The position numbers were made by a program, and so were the translations under genes. Of a DNA stretch of 64,000 nt, positions 48,481 through 58,656 are shown piece after piece. Origin of the DNA: Vermamoeba vermiformis. Taxonomy: Eukaryota; Tubulinea; Echinamoebida. Positions within the stretch are counted from its first letter, which is position 1. Each line of letters starts with the position of its first letter. The notes beneath the pieces were generated by a model that saw only the letters and a program-made list of their open reading frames with translations, did no database searches and was not told the DNA's origin. Location of the stretch: the NCBI GenBank assembly GCA_045837725.1, contig JBEWZL010000098.1:248001-312000 (forward strand), written 5' to 3'.

Positions 48481-50805
48481 TTAATACCAAGCCCAATGCT
48501 CTTTGAACGGCTTTGGATCAAAACATGCTGTGCTTCTGTTACTGTCAAATTCTTCTTCGAAATAGCCTCGTTCCAAGGCCTTGCAAAATTCACAACCACA
48601 CTCAAATTCCTCCAAATCACTATCTTCCAATTTCTTGTCGTACCAATGCCCTTCTTTGGGGCGTTGAATGGTCGTGGGCAAGTTGTAGCCGTGATAAATT
48701 CTCGTGTTCGGCAGCTGCTTTGACAACTCGATAATATCTTCGTGTGCAGCCAGTCGCGTGGTCATGTACGTCGTAGCTTTGGAACTTTGAACCAGATCCA
48801 AAAGTTTGAGTTGCGTGAACTTGGTGAAGTACGGCAGAACGAGCGTATCGACATATTCAACTTTCAACTCCTGCAATGTGCTGCACTGTACGAGCTCGTC
48901 CAAATATCGCGGCAGTACCTTCACGATTCTGCCGTGCTTCATTTCCCGCGAGACTGAGAGCTCGAAGCGAGTGACTTTCAAGCTCGCGAGTTGGCAAGGA
49001 GGCCCGCCCTCACCGTGGCGATTATATGTTATTCGTAATACTTCTAGATCCTCGGGAATATTTTTGATGGAGTTCGCTTGCGGTTCGACCAGATGCAACA
49101 GCTTCAAATTGATCAAGGGACTGAGATCCATCGTGACGTGGCAAACTGACAACGTTAATTTTTGTAATTCGATTAAGCCAGAAAAATCGATTGAATCGGC
49201 TATTCCATCCAGCAGCAACGATCTTAGCTTGGAAAACGTGCTGAGGACTGGTTTGATGATACCGAACACATGCCGTCCAGTGCTGTAGAGCGCGAGTTTG
49301 GTCAAGTTAGGCGCGTCAAATGCAGTGCTGCTTGGGCTGTAGGGTGCAATCAAGCGTTCAAGTGATGGCAGCGGCACTTGCGGACGAAAGTCGACCTCGT
49401 GCAAGTAGAGTGCCTGGAGCTGATCCGACATCGACGCTCAGAGTCGAAAAACGTCTGGATTTCATTCTACAGTTAATTGTCATTAATCAGTACTGCCTGT
49501 GCCTTGACACGTGTCAACTCTACGTACGATAATTTTTTCACGCCAGCAGGGACAACACGCTCCTCGATTGTGTTAAACGTGGTACTAACACGCAACTGTG
49601 TTAAATGCGTCACTGAGTTAAGCATCTTATAGGAAGAGCTAGATATATCTTGACAGTCCAGATCCAGCTTTTGCAGTCGTGTCATGCGTGTCATCGCAGT
49701 GACCCATGCCTCGTCCAAATGATTTATCTCGCTGTGATCACGCGGGTCCGACAACATGCAGTTGTTAATCGTTAAGGACGTCAGCTGCGTGTACTTGCTG
49801 GCAATGAGGTCCATCGGAATAGCAGTTGCGAGGCAGTTCAGCGATCGAAACACGAGCTTTTCGACTGACTTGAAGTACTGCAATAGACCTAGCTTGAGCT
49901 TCATGCGGTGATATTTGCGCCAGTGAGACCTTGCAATCACTACTGTTCTGATAAAACGTTTGTTAGTCCCGCAAAAAGATGATGCGACACTTACTTTTGT
50001 CTGTTCGCAATGGCGTTGAAAATAGCTTTCGAGCTAAGCATGAACTGAAATAAGTCTGGTGCTCCAAGTTCTGCACTGATGAGCGTTATTAACTCCTATA
50101 ATAATAATTAGTGTTGGTGAGACGCAAGTGATGATCAGACAACTCTTACCGATGGAAACAGTGACAAGAGACTCGCTTGACACTCTGAGCCCCAATGACC
50201 GATGCGATGGCAGTAATAACACTTTTGATCGGCTGTGAACGTTGTTAGGTGCGTCAAAATCAATCTATCAACTTGTTACCAAGTGAGTTGGCGACACGTT
50301 TTATCGTCGCATTGATCTTCATTTCATTTGTGATCCAGTGCAGCACTTGTTTGGCTTGTGCTTCGTGTGCAAAGCGAAGAAATATGGTGCCTTAGAAATC
50401 GCTTGAATAACGCCTCATTGGTTCATTCGTTGTTACAATGCACTTACTTCGCTTATCGGCGGTTATATTTTGCAATTTGAATTGACGCAAATGAAATATT
50501 GTGCCATCGAGGCTCCACTGTGATGTTTCTGCGCGTCAATATTAAAATCAAATGAAAATAATAAATAATATACTTACCAAACGAATATGTCACCGGTCCT
50601 GTCCGTTGTAAGTCTTCATCAATATCAATCTATTTAAATAATTTTTCAATTACAACATTTTTGAATTCAAGATCCAAATTGCTGACCGTTTCTTTTTGTG
50701 GCTCTGTAGCACTATCGATGTCCAATGATGCAAACCGATTCAAGGTAGCTATTACAACAAAAATTATGAGCTGAGGTTGAATAAAGGAGCGGTTGTACCT
50801 TTCAT
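48481..50805 (-). CDS. Zinc-knuckle, F-box and LRR protein (copy E)
   Basis: First coding exon is only ATGAAAG (50799-50805), then ATLNRFASLDIDSATEPQ, IDEDLQRTGPVTYSFG, QWSLDGTIFHLRQFKLQ, GTIFLRFAHEAQAKQVLHWI (RNP-like), a CCHC knuckle CYYCHRIGHWGSEC (about 50.17-50.23 kb), and an F-box (FPSELITLISAELGAPDLFQ, FMLSSKAIFNAI) near 50.0-50.1 kb. The LRR region runs from YFKSVEKLVFRSL to DPKPFKEHWAWY. F-box/LRR proteins select substrates for SCF ubiquitin ligases. Oddity: across the last intron (about 49443-49530) the obvious donor and acceptor leave the final LRR exon one base out of frame, with a TGA four codons before MSDQLQALYL. In copy D this splice is in phase. Confidence 0.6.
49505..49516. 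repeat. Intronic palindrome TGACACGTGTCA
   Basis: G-variant in the last intron of the F-box/LRR gene E, close to its donor; copy D lacks it. Confidence 0.75.
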
Positions 50806-51404
50806 TTGTGGTTATGGTTCTCAAGTCTTATCAAATTTAACGACTACGTAAACAACAAGGGCTCCACAACCACAAAGTGCATTTTTGCCGAATTTGGATA
50901 ATTTTGTGGGTCACGAAGGCTGATAAAAAAGAAGGATCAATTTCTGATGTGCACGGATCTGAACTGATTACAAAATTAATTAGACGGTAAATATGTCTCA
51001 TACGTATTTCTACTTACCTTTCATGGCGCAAATTTTCAGCATTACGTAACGTAAATAATAATTAATTTGAATCCCTATTTAGTTTATTCGCCGTGCTTTA
51101 CAATTTTAGAAAATAATAAAAACTGAGGTCAATTTTCGAATATTTAACAAAAAAAAGTTTAAATTCCTCGTCAAATTTGCCAGATTCGGGCAGTTACACA
51201 TGATCTTCCAACCGTAATTTAAAGTATACCCTCGTAATCTCGGCATTACCTCAGGGAATAATCCTGCACGACTAAAAATGCTAACAAATGGATTTCGATC
51301 CGAAAAGTTGCTTCCAAAAATAACCGTTTTGACACGTTGGTGATGACACTTTCTGGCGTATGTTTTTAAAGAGACCACGCAAAGGAGAACAATAAGAGGT
51401 CACC
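50806..51404. other. Divergent intergenic region
   Basis: Lies between the starts of the F-box/LRR gene (minus) and receptor C (plus). AT-rich. It shares GGGAATAATCCT with the gap upstream of the lectin gene; nothing else is recognisable. Confidence 0.4.
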
Positions 51405-54215
51405 ATGCTTCGAATATGTATATTTAGTTTATTTTTGTTATGTTTAGGGCTAAACGCTCGAGCGGACACGATCAACATTCTTATGATTGAGTTCCAACTC
51501 CCCTTAGTAAATATACATGTAGCAGGGTACGAAGCACTAACTGGAAATAAGGTAAATTTCGGGTTTAAAATATGGAGCACGCGAAAGCAATATTTAATTT
51601 ATAATTTTTAATAGGTCAATTTGATAACCTTGACTTCTTATGCGGATTTGCGGGAGCATATTCTCGCTGACCTTAGACAAGGCTCACCTTTTTATGACGC
51701 ATTTATATTTTTCGGCCAACTGAAGAGCGAGCTCATTTTGTGTTCGGATTGCGATCCAGAACAACGACCTCTGATTGCACCACTGACTGAACTGATCAGA
51801 AATGATCCTGCACTTCAATGGAATGATGTTGCAGTGTTTCAACGCACGACAAACAGCGCTTATGACGGCGACATTTATACTGTCCCTGTTGACGGAGGTA
51901 AGTCCGCGCGTAAAAAATGAATTTACGCAAGTATTAATGTGATTCTCAGACTTCCATTATATGTTCTATCGACAAGACGTTCTTGACAAGTTTGGTTTCG
52001 ACGTACCTCAGACATGGTAATTAATTTAAGCGTTAATGAATCGATCCCAAATTCTTTACTAAAAATAGCATAATTCAATTAGGGAGGAGTTTATCGCAGT
52101 GGCAAAGGCAATCAACGGACAAGACATTAACGGAGATGGCGTTCCAGATTACGGAGCCTGCGTTGAGAGGATGAATGTTACCGGTTGGAATCCAACGCCT
52201 TACTTCTTTTGGACGATTGCTTCGCCATTGATTCAAAGTCAAGGCACCAAACAAGGCATGTTCTTTGATGCCAAGTCCTTGGACATTATGGCCAATACAA
52301 CTGCTTTTCGCGAAGCTGCCCAAATCTACCGCGAGATCGCCAACTACGGACCTTATGGCGATGGCGGGATAATTCGCGGGGCATGGAACGAAGGACGATG
52401 TGCCCTCGCCATTGATTGGGGAGACATCGCGGCCAGATCTCAGCTCAACACCTCCACTGTCGCCAATGTGACAGGCATGTCGCTTGCGCCTGGTTCGCGA
52501 AACGTATTCAATAGAGAAACAAAACAAATGGAACAATGCACGAGCACACTGTGTCCACTGATGGATGCGAATGGAGTGAATCGTGCACCATTTGCAGCAA
52601 CACTTGGATGGACAACAGCAGTGTCACGCTTCATTCCTTACTCGCGACGTCAAGCTGCCTATGACTTCTTGTCGTACGTCAGTCAGTCGGCACAAAGCAT
52701 CAAATCAGTGCTCGTTGGTCTTGGCTGGGACCTCGTGCGTGACTCACAAATGGACCCTGAAGTGTTCTTGAATGTTGGCTTCAGCAACATCACGGCCACA
52801 ACCTTTGTGAGTGCCAGCAAAGGTGCTCAAAATCATCTCAATGCCGTGGTGGACTTGCCCCTCGAGAAGTACGGCGACTACGTGGACACGTTTGGAGTGA
52901 AGTTGTCACAGTATCTCGCCGATGAGATCTCACTCGACGAGCTCCAGTCGTCTGTTGTGGCCTCGTGGGACATGCTCCTCGACAAGTACGGTCGACACGA
53001 ACAACACACAGCCTATGCGCTGTTCATTGGTGCTCAACGACCCGTGTTTGACTATGAAGTGACACTTCCTGATGCACTTCGCATTGCCTTCATTGTCATC
53101 TCTGGCTTCTGCATCTTGATTGCTCTTGGCCTCGTTGTGTTTGTTGTTATTCACCGAAACAAGAAGGTACGTGTTGACGAGTACTTTGACAGGTCTTGAC
53201 ACGTGTCGCTGACCTATCCTATTGCAGATCATTCGTGGCACGAGTCCAACATTCCACTACACCACACTCGGAGGAGCAGTGCTCATCTTCTTGTCAGTGC
53301 TCTTGTTCTCCATTCCTCCGATCACGTCGGAGCTGTGCATTTCGTCCATGTGGTCGTTCGCTGTAAGTGACCTAGGCTCTGTGTTGCAGATCAAAACTAA
53401 CTTTGCACGACGACAGCTCGGTTTTGGCTTCATCTACGGCAGCATATTTGTCAAGCTCTACAGATTGTGGCGATTGTGGAGACTTTCAACGAAGAGTCTC
53501 GTTATCAAAAAGATCACCGATGCTCATTTGATGCCGTTCTTTGGTGGAATTCTCGTCGTGTACATTGCAGTTCTGATTGCATGGACCATTGTCGATCCAC
53601 CAGTTGCAGCACAGTACCGAGAGAGTCTTGGGCCTGATCAGTTCATGATGGTGTGTCAGACTGGATCGACAGGCATCATCTTGTTCGGCATCATTCTTGG
53701 CTGGTCGTGCTGTTTGTTGTTGGTCGGCATCATCTTGTCATTCTTGACTCGCAACTTGGCTGAAGCTTACAACGAATCGCGTCCCGTGTCAATGTCCGTG
53801 TACATTTACAGCTTCTCAGCAGTCATATTGATTCCCATTCTGTTCAGTAAGTCACCGTTTAATTTGACACGTGTCACGTTAATTCGACTTACCTTTTTTT
53901 GCCTCAGCTGTGCCCAATGCACTCGTGGTGTTCATTGTGACCGATGCAGTGCTCGTGTTCAGCACATTGGTGACACTGATCGCCTTGTACTTGACCAAGA
54001 TTGCGCGCATCCGCAAAGGTCTCGGCGACAAAGTATCATGGCGCCACAGCGGCTCAACAGGCATGGGCAGTGCCACGCCGAACACCTCTACCAATGACGC
54101 GGGCTCAGTGCAGCAAGCCAACGAACAGCACCGAAAACTGGAGCTCGATAATCAGCTGTTGCGCGAGAGGATCAAAGATCTCGAGAATCAACTCCGAGCT
54201 CGGCCAAAGTTCTAG
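51405..54215 (+). CDS. Receptor C: solute-binding domain fused to class C 7TM GPCR
   Basis: Signal peptide (IFSLFLLCLGLNARAD), solute-binding domain with NGQDINGDGVPDYG and CALAIDWGDI, then seven membrane helices (LRIAFIVISGFCILIALGLV onward) and a C-terminal coiled coil (KLELDNQLLRERIKDLENQL) with a QQANEQ linker. The intron pattern equals receptor B. Long DNA blocks are almost identical to A and B. A nine-base insertion in the loop after TM3 gives LWRLWRLS where B has LWRLS and A has LWRLS. The gene starts 600 bases from the divergent F-box/LRR copy E. Ligand and G protein are unknown; a lobe of the receptor should be extracellular. Confidence 0.85.
53197..53208. repeat. Intronic palindrome TGACACGTGTCG
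   Basis: One mismatch in the last base. It lies in the receptor C intron after TM1; receptor B has a decayed copy (TTGACACGAGTG) at 37937. Confidence 0.65.
53865..53876. repeat. Intronic palindrome TGACACGTGTCA
   Basis: G-variant in the last intron of receptor C. Confidence 0.75.
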
Positions 54216-54405
54216 AACAATAGCGAAGTACTTCAGTTGTATATAATTGTAATCATAGTTTCGTTTGTAAATATAAACTTAATCGAAAACAGATTTCCAG
54301 CCCCGTTAGCGTCAAAAAAAATGCGCTCACCACCACGTGCAATTAACGTTTGTCACCTACGCGACTACCACTACTGTATTGTAAACATTTAGACAACCTT
54401 TCGAC

Positions 54406-54943
54406 ATGTCTTTCGTTGGATTCGGTTCAAGTAAGTTTTGGTTGGCGCCCAACGGACCTTGGATGTGATATACTCGCGTATTATTAAGCCAAGTATGTTT
54501 ATATTAATATTAAAGTAATTAGGCAAATGCGCTGTATGCAATAAAGATATTTTTAGCAAGCCTATTGCGGTAGATTCGAAGAGCTATCACCCTGACTGCT
54601 TCAAATGCACCACTTGCAACAAAAAATTGTTGCCTGGAGTAAGTACTATTATTTCTAAATATTAGAAGATTTTTAAGCGAGGAAGTTGGGCAATCCAGTA
54701 AATTTCAGAAAATCTTTGGATTTGTGACGTCACCGATGAATTGTAATACTCTTCTTTTCGCATGAAAATAATATTAAACTAAGTACTTTGTTCCCGTAAA
54801 CACAAATTGGAATTTACAGCTGCAGATCTGAACGTGTCACTAACCGTTTTCTCGTGCAGAACTACAAGAAGAATCAAAACCAATTGTACTGCGAGCACGA
54901 CTACAAAGTGCAAGTACTTAAGCACGCGGAGTCACATATGTAG
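54406..54943 (+). CDS. Single LIM-domain protein
   Basis: Three short exons give about 75 residues: MSFVGFGS, then KCAVCNKDIFSKPI…YHPDCFKCTTCNKKLLPG, then NYKKNQNQLYCEHDYK and a short tail ending ESHM. The CxxC…HxxC pattern (zinc site 1) and CxxC…CxxD (zinc site 2) make one complete LIM domain. The spacing is standard and there is no second domain, as in small CRIP-type proteins. LIM domains mediate protein contacts, often with the actin cytoskeleton. Splice phases agree at both joins; the donor of exon 1 is GTAAGT directly after GGTTCAA. Confidence 0.85.
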
Positions 54944-55291
54944 TATTAATTCGCGTAGCGCTGAAATGGCTCGAGCAGATTTACTTCCGGATGTCAAGTT
55001 CAGTTTTGCTTGTACTGCTACACTATAAATGCTGCAAACTTTGTATTTTAACTGTAGTAGTATGTAGTAATTCGTCATAGTGCTTATATTATTAGCGGTT
55101 TTGAAAGCAAATAGTGCCGGCGCATTCTCACAAGATCTCCATTACAGCAGGTTGTCTGTGGTTGTATTTACAAGGGAGTGTTTATTTAGTACATGAGGCC
55201 AATATAGAGGAATTTAAATACAAGAGGCCATGAATGAAGGAGCTACTTGAACTGTAAATTTCAACCTGCGGATCCAAGCTAGCGTTGCAGA
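54944..55291. other. Intergenic region between convergent genes
   Basis: Holds the 3' ends of the LIM and UBL5 transcripts. No ORF, RNA gene or repeat is supported. Confidence 0.4.
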
Positions 55292-55803
55292 TTAGTTGTC
55301 TGAAAGAATAAGGTTAAGGAGAAAAAAACAAATATTAATATATTGTTAGTATTATGTAACTAAGTATGAATAAGGATACAATAAAGTTCAATGCCCATTC
55401 CATCGTGAATTTCATAGTCATCCAGCGTAATGTTGTCCTTGAAAATTTGATACCATTTTTGCAGTCTAATCTTCTCAGGACGAGTTCCTATTTGTGCGGC
55501 AATAATTTTCTTCAAGTCGCCAATGGTGTCTGACGGGCTAATGAAAAGTCAAAGAAAAATATTTTAAATAAAAAATTGAATTTAAATTACAAATAATCGC
55601 CGAGTCAAATTATTAGTATATATGTATTAACACTGCCATAAATTAAAAAAATGTAGAATTATTATTAATATTCTCGGCGCTGTAAAGGTCGATCAGAAGA
55701 TTGAGAGTTCTTCGAAAGAGCTGTCTTTATCTCGTTCAAAAGGATACTTGCACTTGATGCGCACCTTCTTGCCAAGTCTGTCGTTAATAACAATTTCAAT
55801 CAT
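55292..55803 (-). CDS. UBL5: Ubiquitin-like UBL5/Hub1
   Basis: Exons 55748-55803, 55380-55537 and 55292-55299 join in phase to exactly 73 residues, the usual UBL5/Hub1 length. The sequence opens [18 protein letters not shown], continues [20 protein letters not shown] and [20 protein letters not shown], and ends GIELYYN. The Tyr-Tyr pair plus one residue, instead of a Gly-Gly tail, is the family hallmark. Hub1 binds splicing factors (the HIND motif of Snu66/Prp38 in yeast) without covalent conjugation. The last exon encodes only YN and the stop; reading past its donor would give a false tail. Confidence 0.95.
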
Positions 55804-55972
55804 AGTTGTGGTCTATCGATCTGTAAGCGTGACGGAATGAAAAATTCAAGATCAGGTTTCATCAAAAAGTTTCGTCACTGAAAGCTCGTTTTTGAATTTA
55901 TATATTACATGGTTTCGGTATGATACAAGAGCTAATATTATTCACAAGTTGTCTTTAAGAGATCCAGATCCC

Positions 55973-58590
55973 TCAATCTTTTCTCTTTTGCAACAACGCA
56001 GTCAAGTCCCACAGTCGCAATACACCGTCTTCACCGCCACTGAACAGCATTGTCTTGTCACGTTCTTGTCGCAAACTCAACGAACCGACACGACCTCGGT
56101 GACCACGCAACTCGATGAGGCATTCTGCGTCCTGTAAAAAGAATTGCGGTTAATACCGATACATAGTTAAGTAGGCCTTGTTGGCTGTAGTATATAAATA
56201 TGGTACCTTAATGTCCCAGACTCTAATGCTCGAGTCTTCAGAGCCTGAAAACAAGTGGTGCGACGTAAATTGCAGCGAAGTGACACGACTTCTGTGACCT
56301 TGATAGGCCGATACAACTGCACCAGACTATAAAAATAGCATTAAGAACAATAGTAATGCATAAACTCCACATTATTAATCTTACTTTGAGTTTGAATGCG
56401 ACGAGACTTGGATCGTTCTCGGAAATGACAAAAACAATGCCGTTGTCTGACATATTGTTGAAGCCCAAGCGGAAACACTCGGGCATGGCTGTGATCGACT
56501 TGCGGTGATATTCTTCGAGACACTCGCCAGTCTAAATAACAACAGTTAGTGCGACTGTCCAATGAGCCCTGAGTGCTCAAACTTACAGAGATGTCCCAGG
56601 CACGCACAGACTCGTCAGTGGATGAAGAGTAGAGCGCGTGATTGTACTCGGTGAGGCCCATGACGAGGCCAGTGTGGCCACTAAATGTCCTCGAAGATGA
56701 GATCACCATGAATGCGCGATTCGGGTCGTAGCTGGCAAGTGGTGACGGAGCCCACGGCGAGTTTGGAGGACTAGATATAGACGTGCTTGAGCTCAGCATG
56801 CTGAAGTTGGGGCTTGGCGATTGCGGGGGTGTCACGCTCGAGTTCATGGACTTGGGACTGTGCAAGCTCAAGCGAGTTAACGCTGAGACTTCTGGCGCCA
56901 ATTGCCAGCCTAACAATGCTCCATTTGCAGCTCCAGCAATGACCATCTGTAAGAATTGCGTGAGTTAGGAGTTTGACACGTCAAAAAAAAAGATGTCCAA
57001 GAAAAGTGTCACGTACCTCTTCGATGACAGCAATGCTGCTAATAGCGGCACTGTGGCCTTCTAATTTTAATGCAGAGCCGTCGGTAGTCCAAGCCCAACA
57101 ATTGCCTTCCATGTCACCGCAGAACAGACCAAAGTCGTGCACGAGAAATCGTGTGATTTGTGTGCTGTCTTCGGTCGTGAATCGATGGGCGATGGCGAGT
57201 TTCTGCAAAAGAACTGTCAGTTTCTGTGCCTTAGAAACAATGTCCCTGCGTACCTTAATGTCCCACGCGACAATCTCATTGCCGTTGATAAAATACAACA
57301 GATTGGACTTGACTTCAAGTTGTCCTGTCGGCTTGATTTTATCGATGGTCGTGAGTAGTTTGCCCGTGTCAACTTCCCACACACGAATGCAGCTAAAGTG
57401 TGACGTAAACACGTATTTTTTCTTGGCATTCACGTAATTAATTTCAACGTTTTCTGGGCTCTTTGTCGGCGGAACAAATTCTTTGCATTCACGCGAGATA
57501 GGGACCTGGTGAAATATTATTAATTCCTTAAATATATAATCGATTAATTATTAATTTCGTACCTCTATTAATTTCTTCTTTGAATTACGAGTCAAAAGAC
57601 GAGACTGTTGAACAAAAAAGTTAATTTTGGCCCAGGACACGAGTGACACCTGTCAACGTACTCGAGGACTCTTGAAATGCAATTCTAGACTCGAACTCTC
57701 ACTGTCGACGCTGTCTGAGAGGTCATTCTCGTTCACTGCAAGTTTGGTCAAGTATTTGATTTGATCCACTAACTTTATGACATTTTCACCTGTCTTCGCT
57801 GAGACCTAACGACAAGCAAGAAATTAACGCCGCGTTCGTGTGTAATTACACTGTGATTACTTACAGTGACGTGAGCACATCGTAAGCTGTAGGCCATTGC
57901 TTCAGCCTCGGCCACTTTGACCTCTTTGTTCTCGAGGTCACCTGATCATTTTATTAATTACTTCCTTTTATGGTAACCTAGCCGAGAGCCTGTATCATCG
58001 TGCATTACTTACATTTGTTCCCGACGAGGATGAGCGGTATAGACTTGGTCTGTTTGACAGCTCTCACCGCGTTGACATGTTTCGGGATCTCACGCAGAGA
58101 TTCTTTGTCATCGAATGCATAGACGAATACAAAGTACTCGGGCTCAGAATAGCACTGCAAGACAGCATATTAGCTCGCAATTAAAATTAATGATAAAATT
58201 TTCGGTGAGTGTTAACCTACCTTATAGTAGTAATAAACATCGGTGCCTGCATCAACAGAAGAAGTGTCTTGCATCTCAAGTTTCTTAGGGCCCTGAGCTG
58301 TATCAACATCGATGATGATTGATTTGCCTGTCACATATTGCAATTAAATAACGGTCGTCAAACACGTCACGTTACGAAAGGTATACAATTTAGTAAACAT
58401 TCGTAAATTGCTAATAATATCGTCTATTTCAAATAAAATATTTTTAAATATTATATTATGCACGTACGTTGTTTTGAAGGGCTAATGGCACTCGAAGAAG
58501 TGTCTGACAAGATCCGTTCCAAAAGCGCGGTTTTTCCAACCCTACTTCCGACAAAGCAGTATGACCGAGTTAAGGTTAAATAATATGTAT
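55973..58590 (-). CDS. Small GTPase fused to WD40 propeller, 5' end uncertain
   Basis: The first exons form a Ras/Rab-type G domain: P-loop CFVGSRVGKTALLERIL (G1), KSIIIDVDTAQGPKKLEMQD, FVFVYAFDDKESLREI, LILVGNKCDLENKE (G4) and VSAKTGENV (G5). The G3 DxxGQ is not recognisable (QDTSSVDAG), so catalysis may be altered. The frame then continues in phase through SPR|SRLLTRNSKKKLIE|VPISRECKEF into WD40 repeats: FSCIRVWEVDTGKLL, LVHDFGLFCGDMEGNCWAW, YSSSTDESVRAWDIS, LFSGSEDSSIRVWDIK and LFSGGEDGVLRLWDL, with a Ser/Pro-rich loop. No start codon precedes the P-loop exon, and the Lys-rich gene upstream ends only about 70 bases away on the same strand, so an upstream exon or a longer fusion is possible. 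Confidence 0.72.
57644..57655. repeat. Intronic palindrome TGACACCTGTCA
   Basis: C-variant in the intron that links the GTPase and WD40 halves of the fusion gene. Confidence 0.75.
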
Positions 58591-58656
58591 CTTAGTAGTA
58601 ATATAAATTTGTATTAATTGCTCGCTAAACTTGTAATTTGAAAACACAAAAGTCAA

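Noticed and set aside
55360-55379. UBL5 C-terminal extension CILIHT
   Set aside because: A GTATCC donor and a downstream CAG acceptor give the canonical YYN end and a 73-residue protein.
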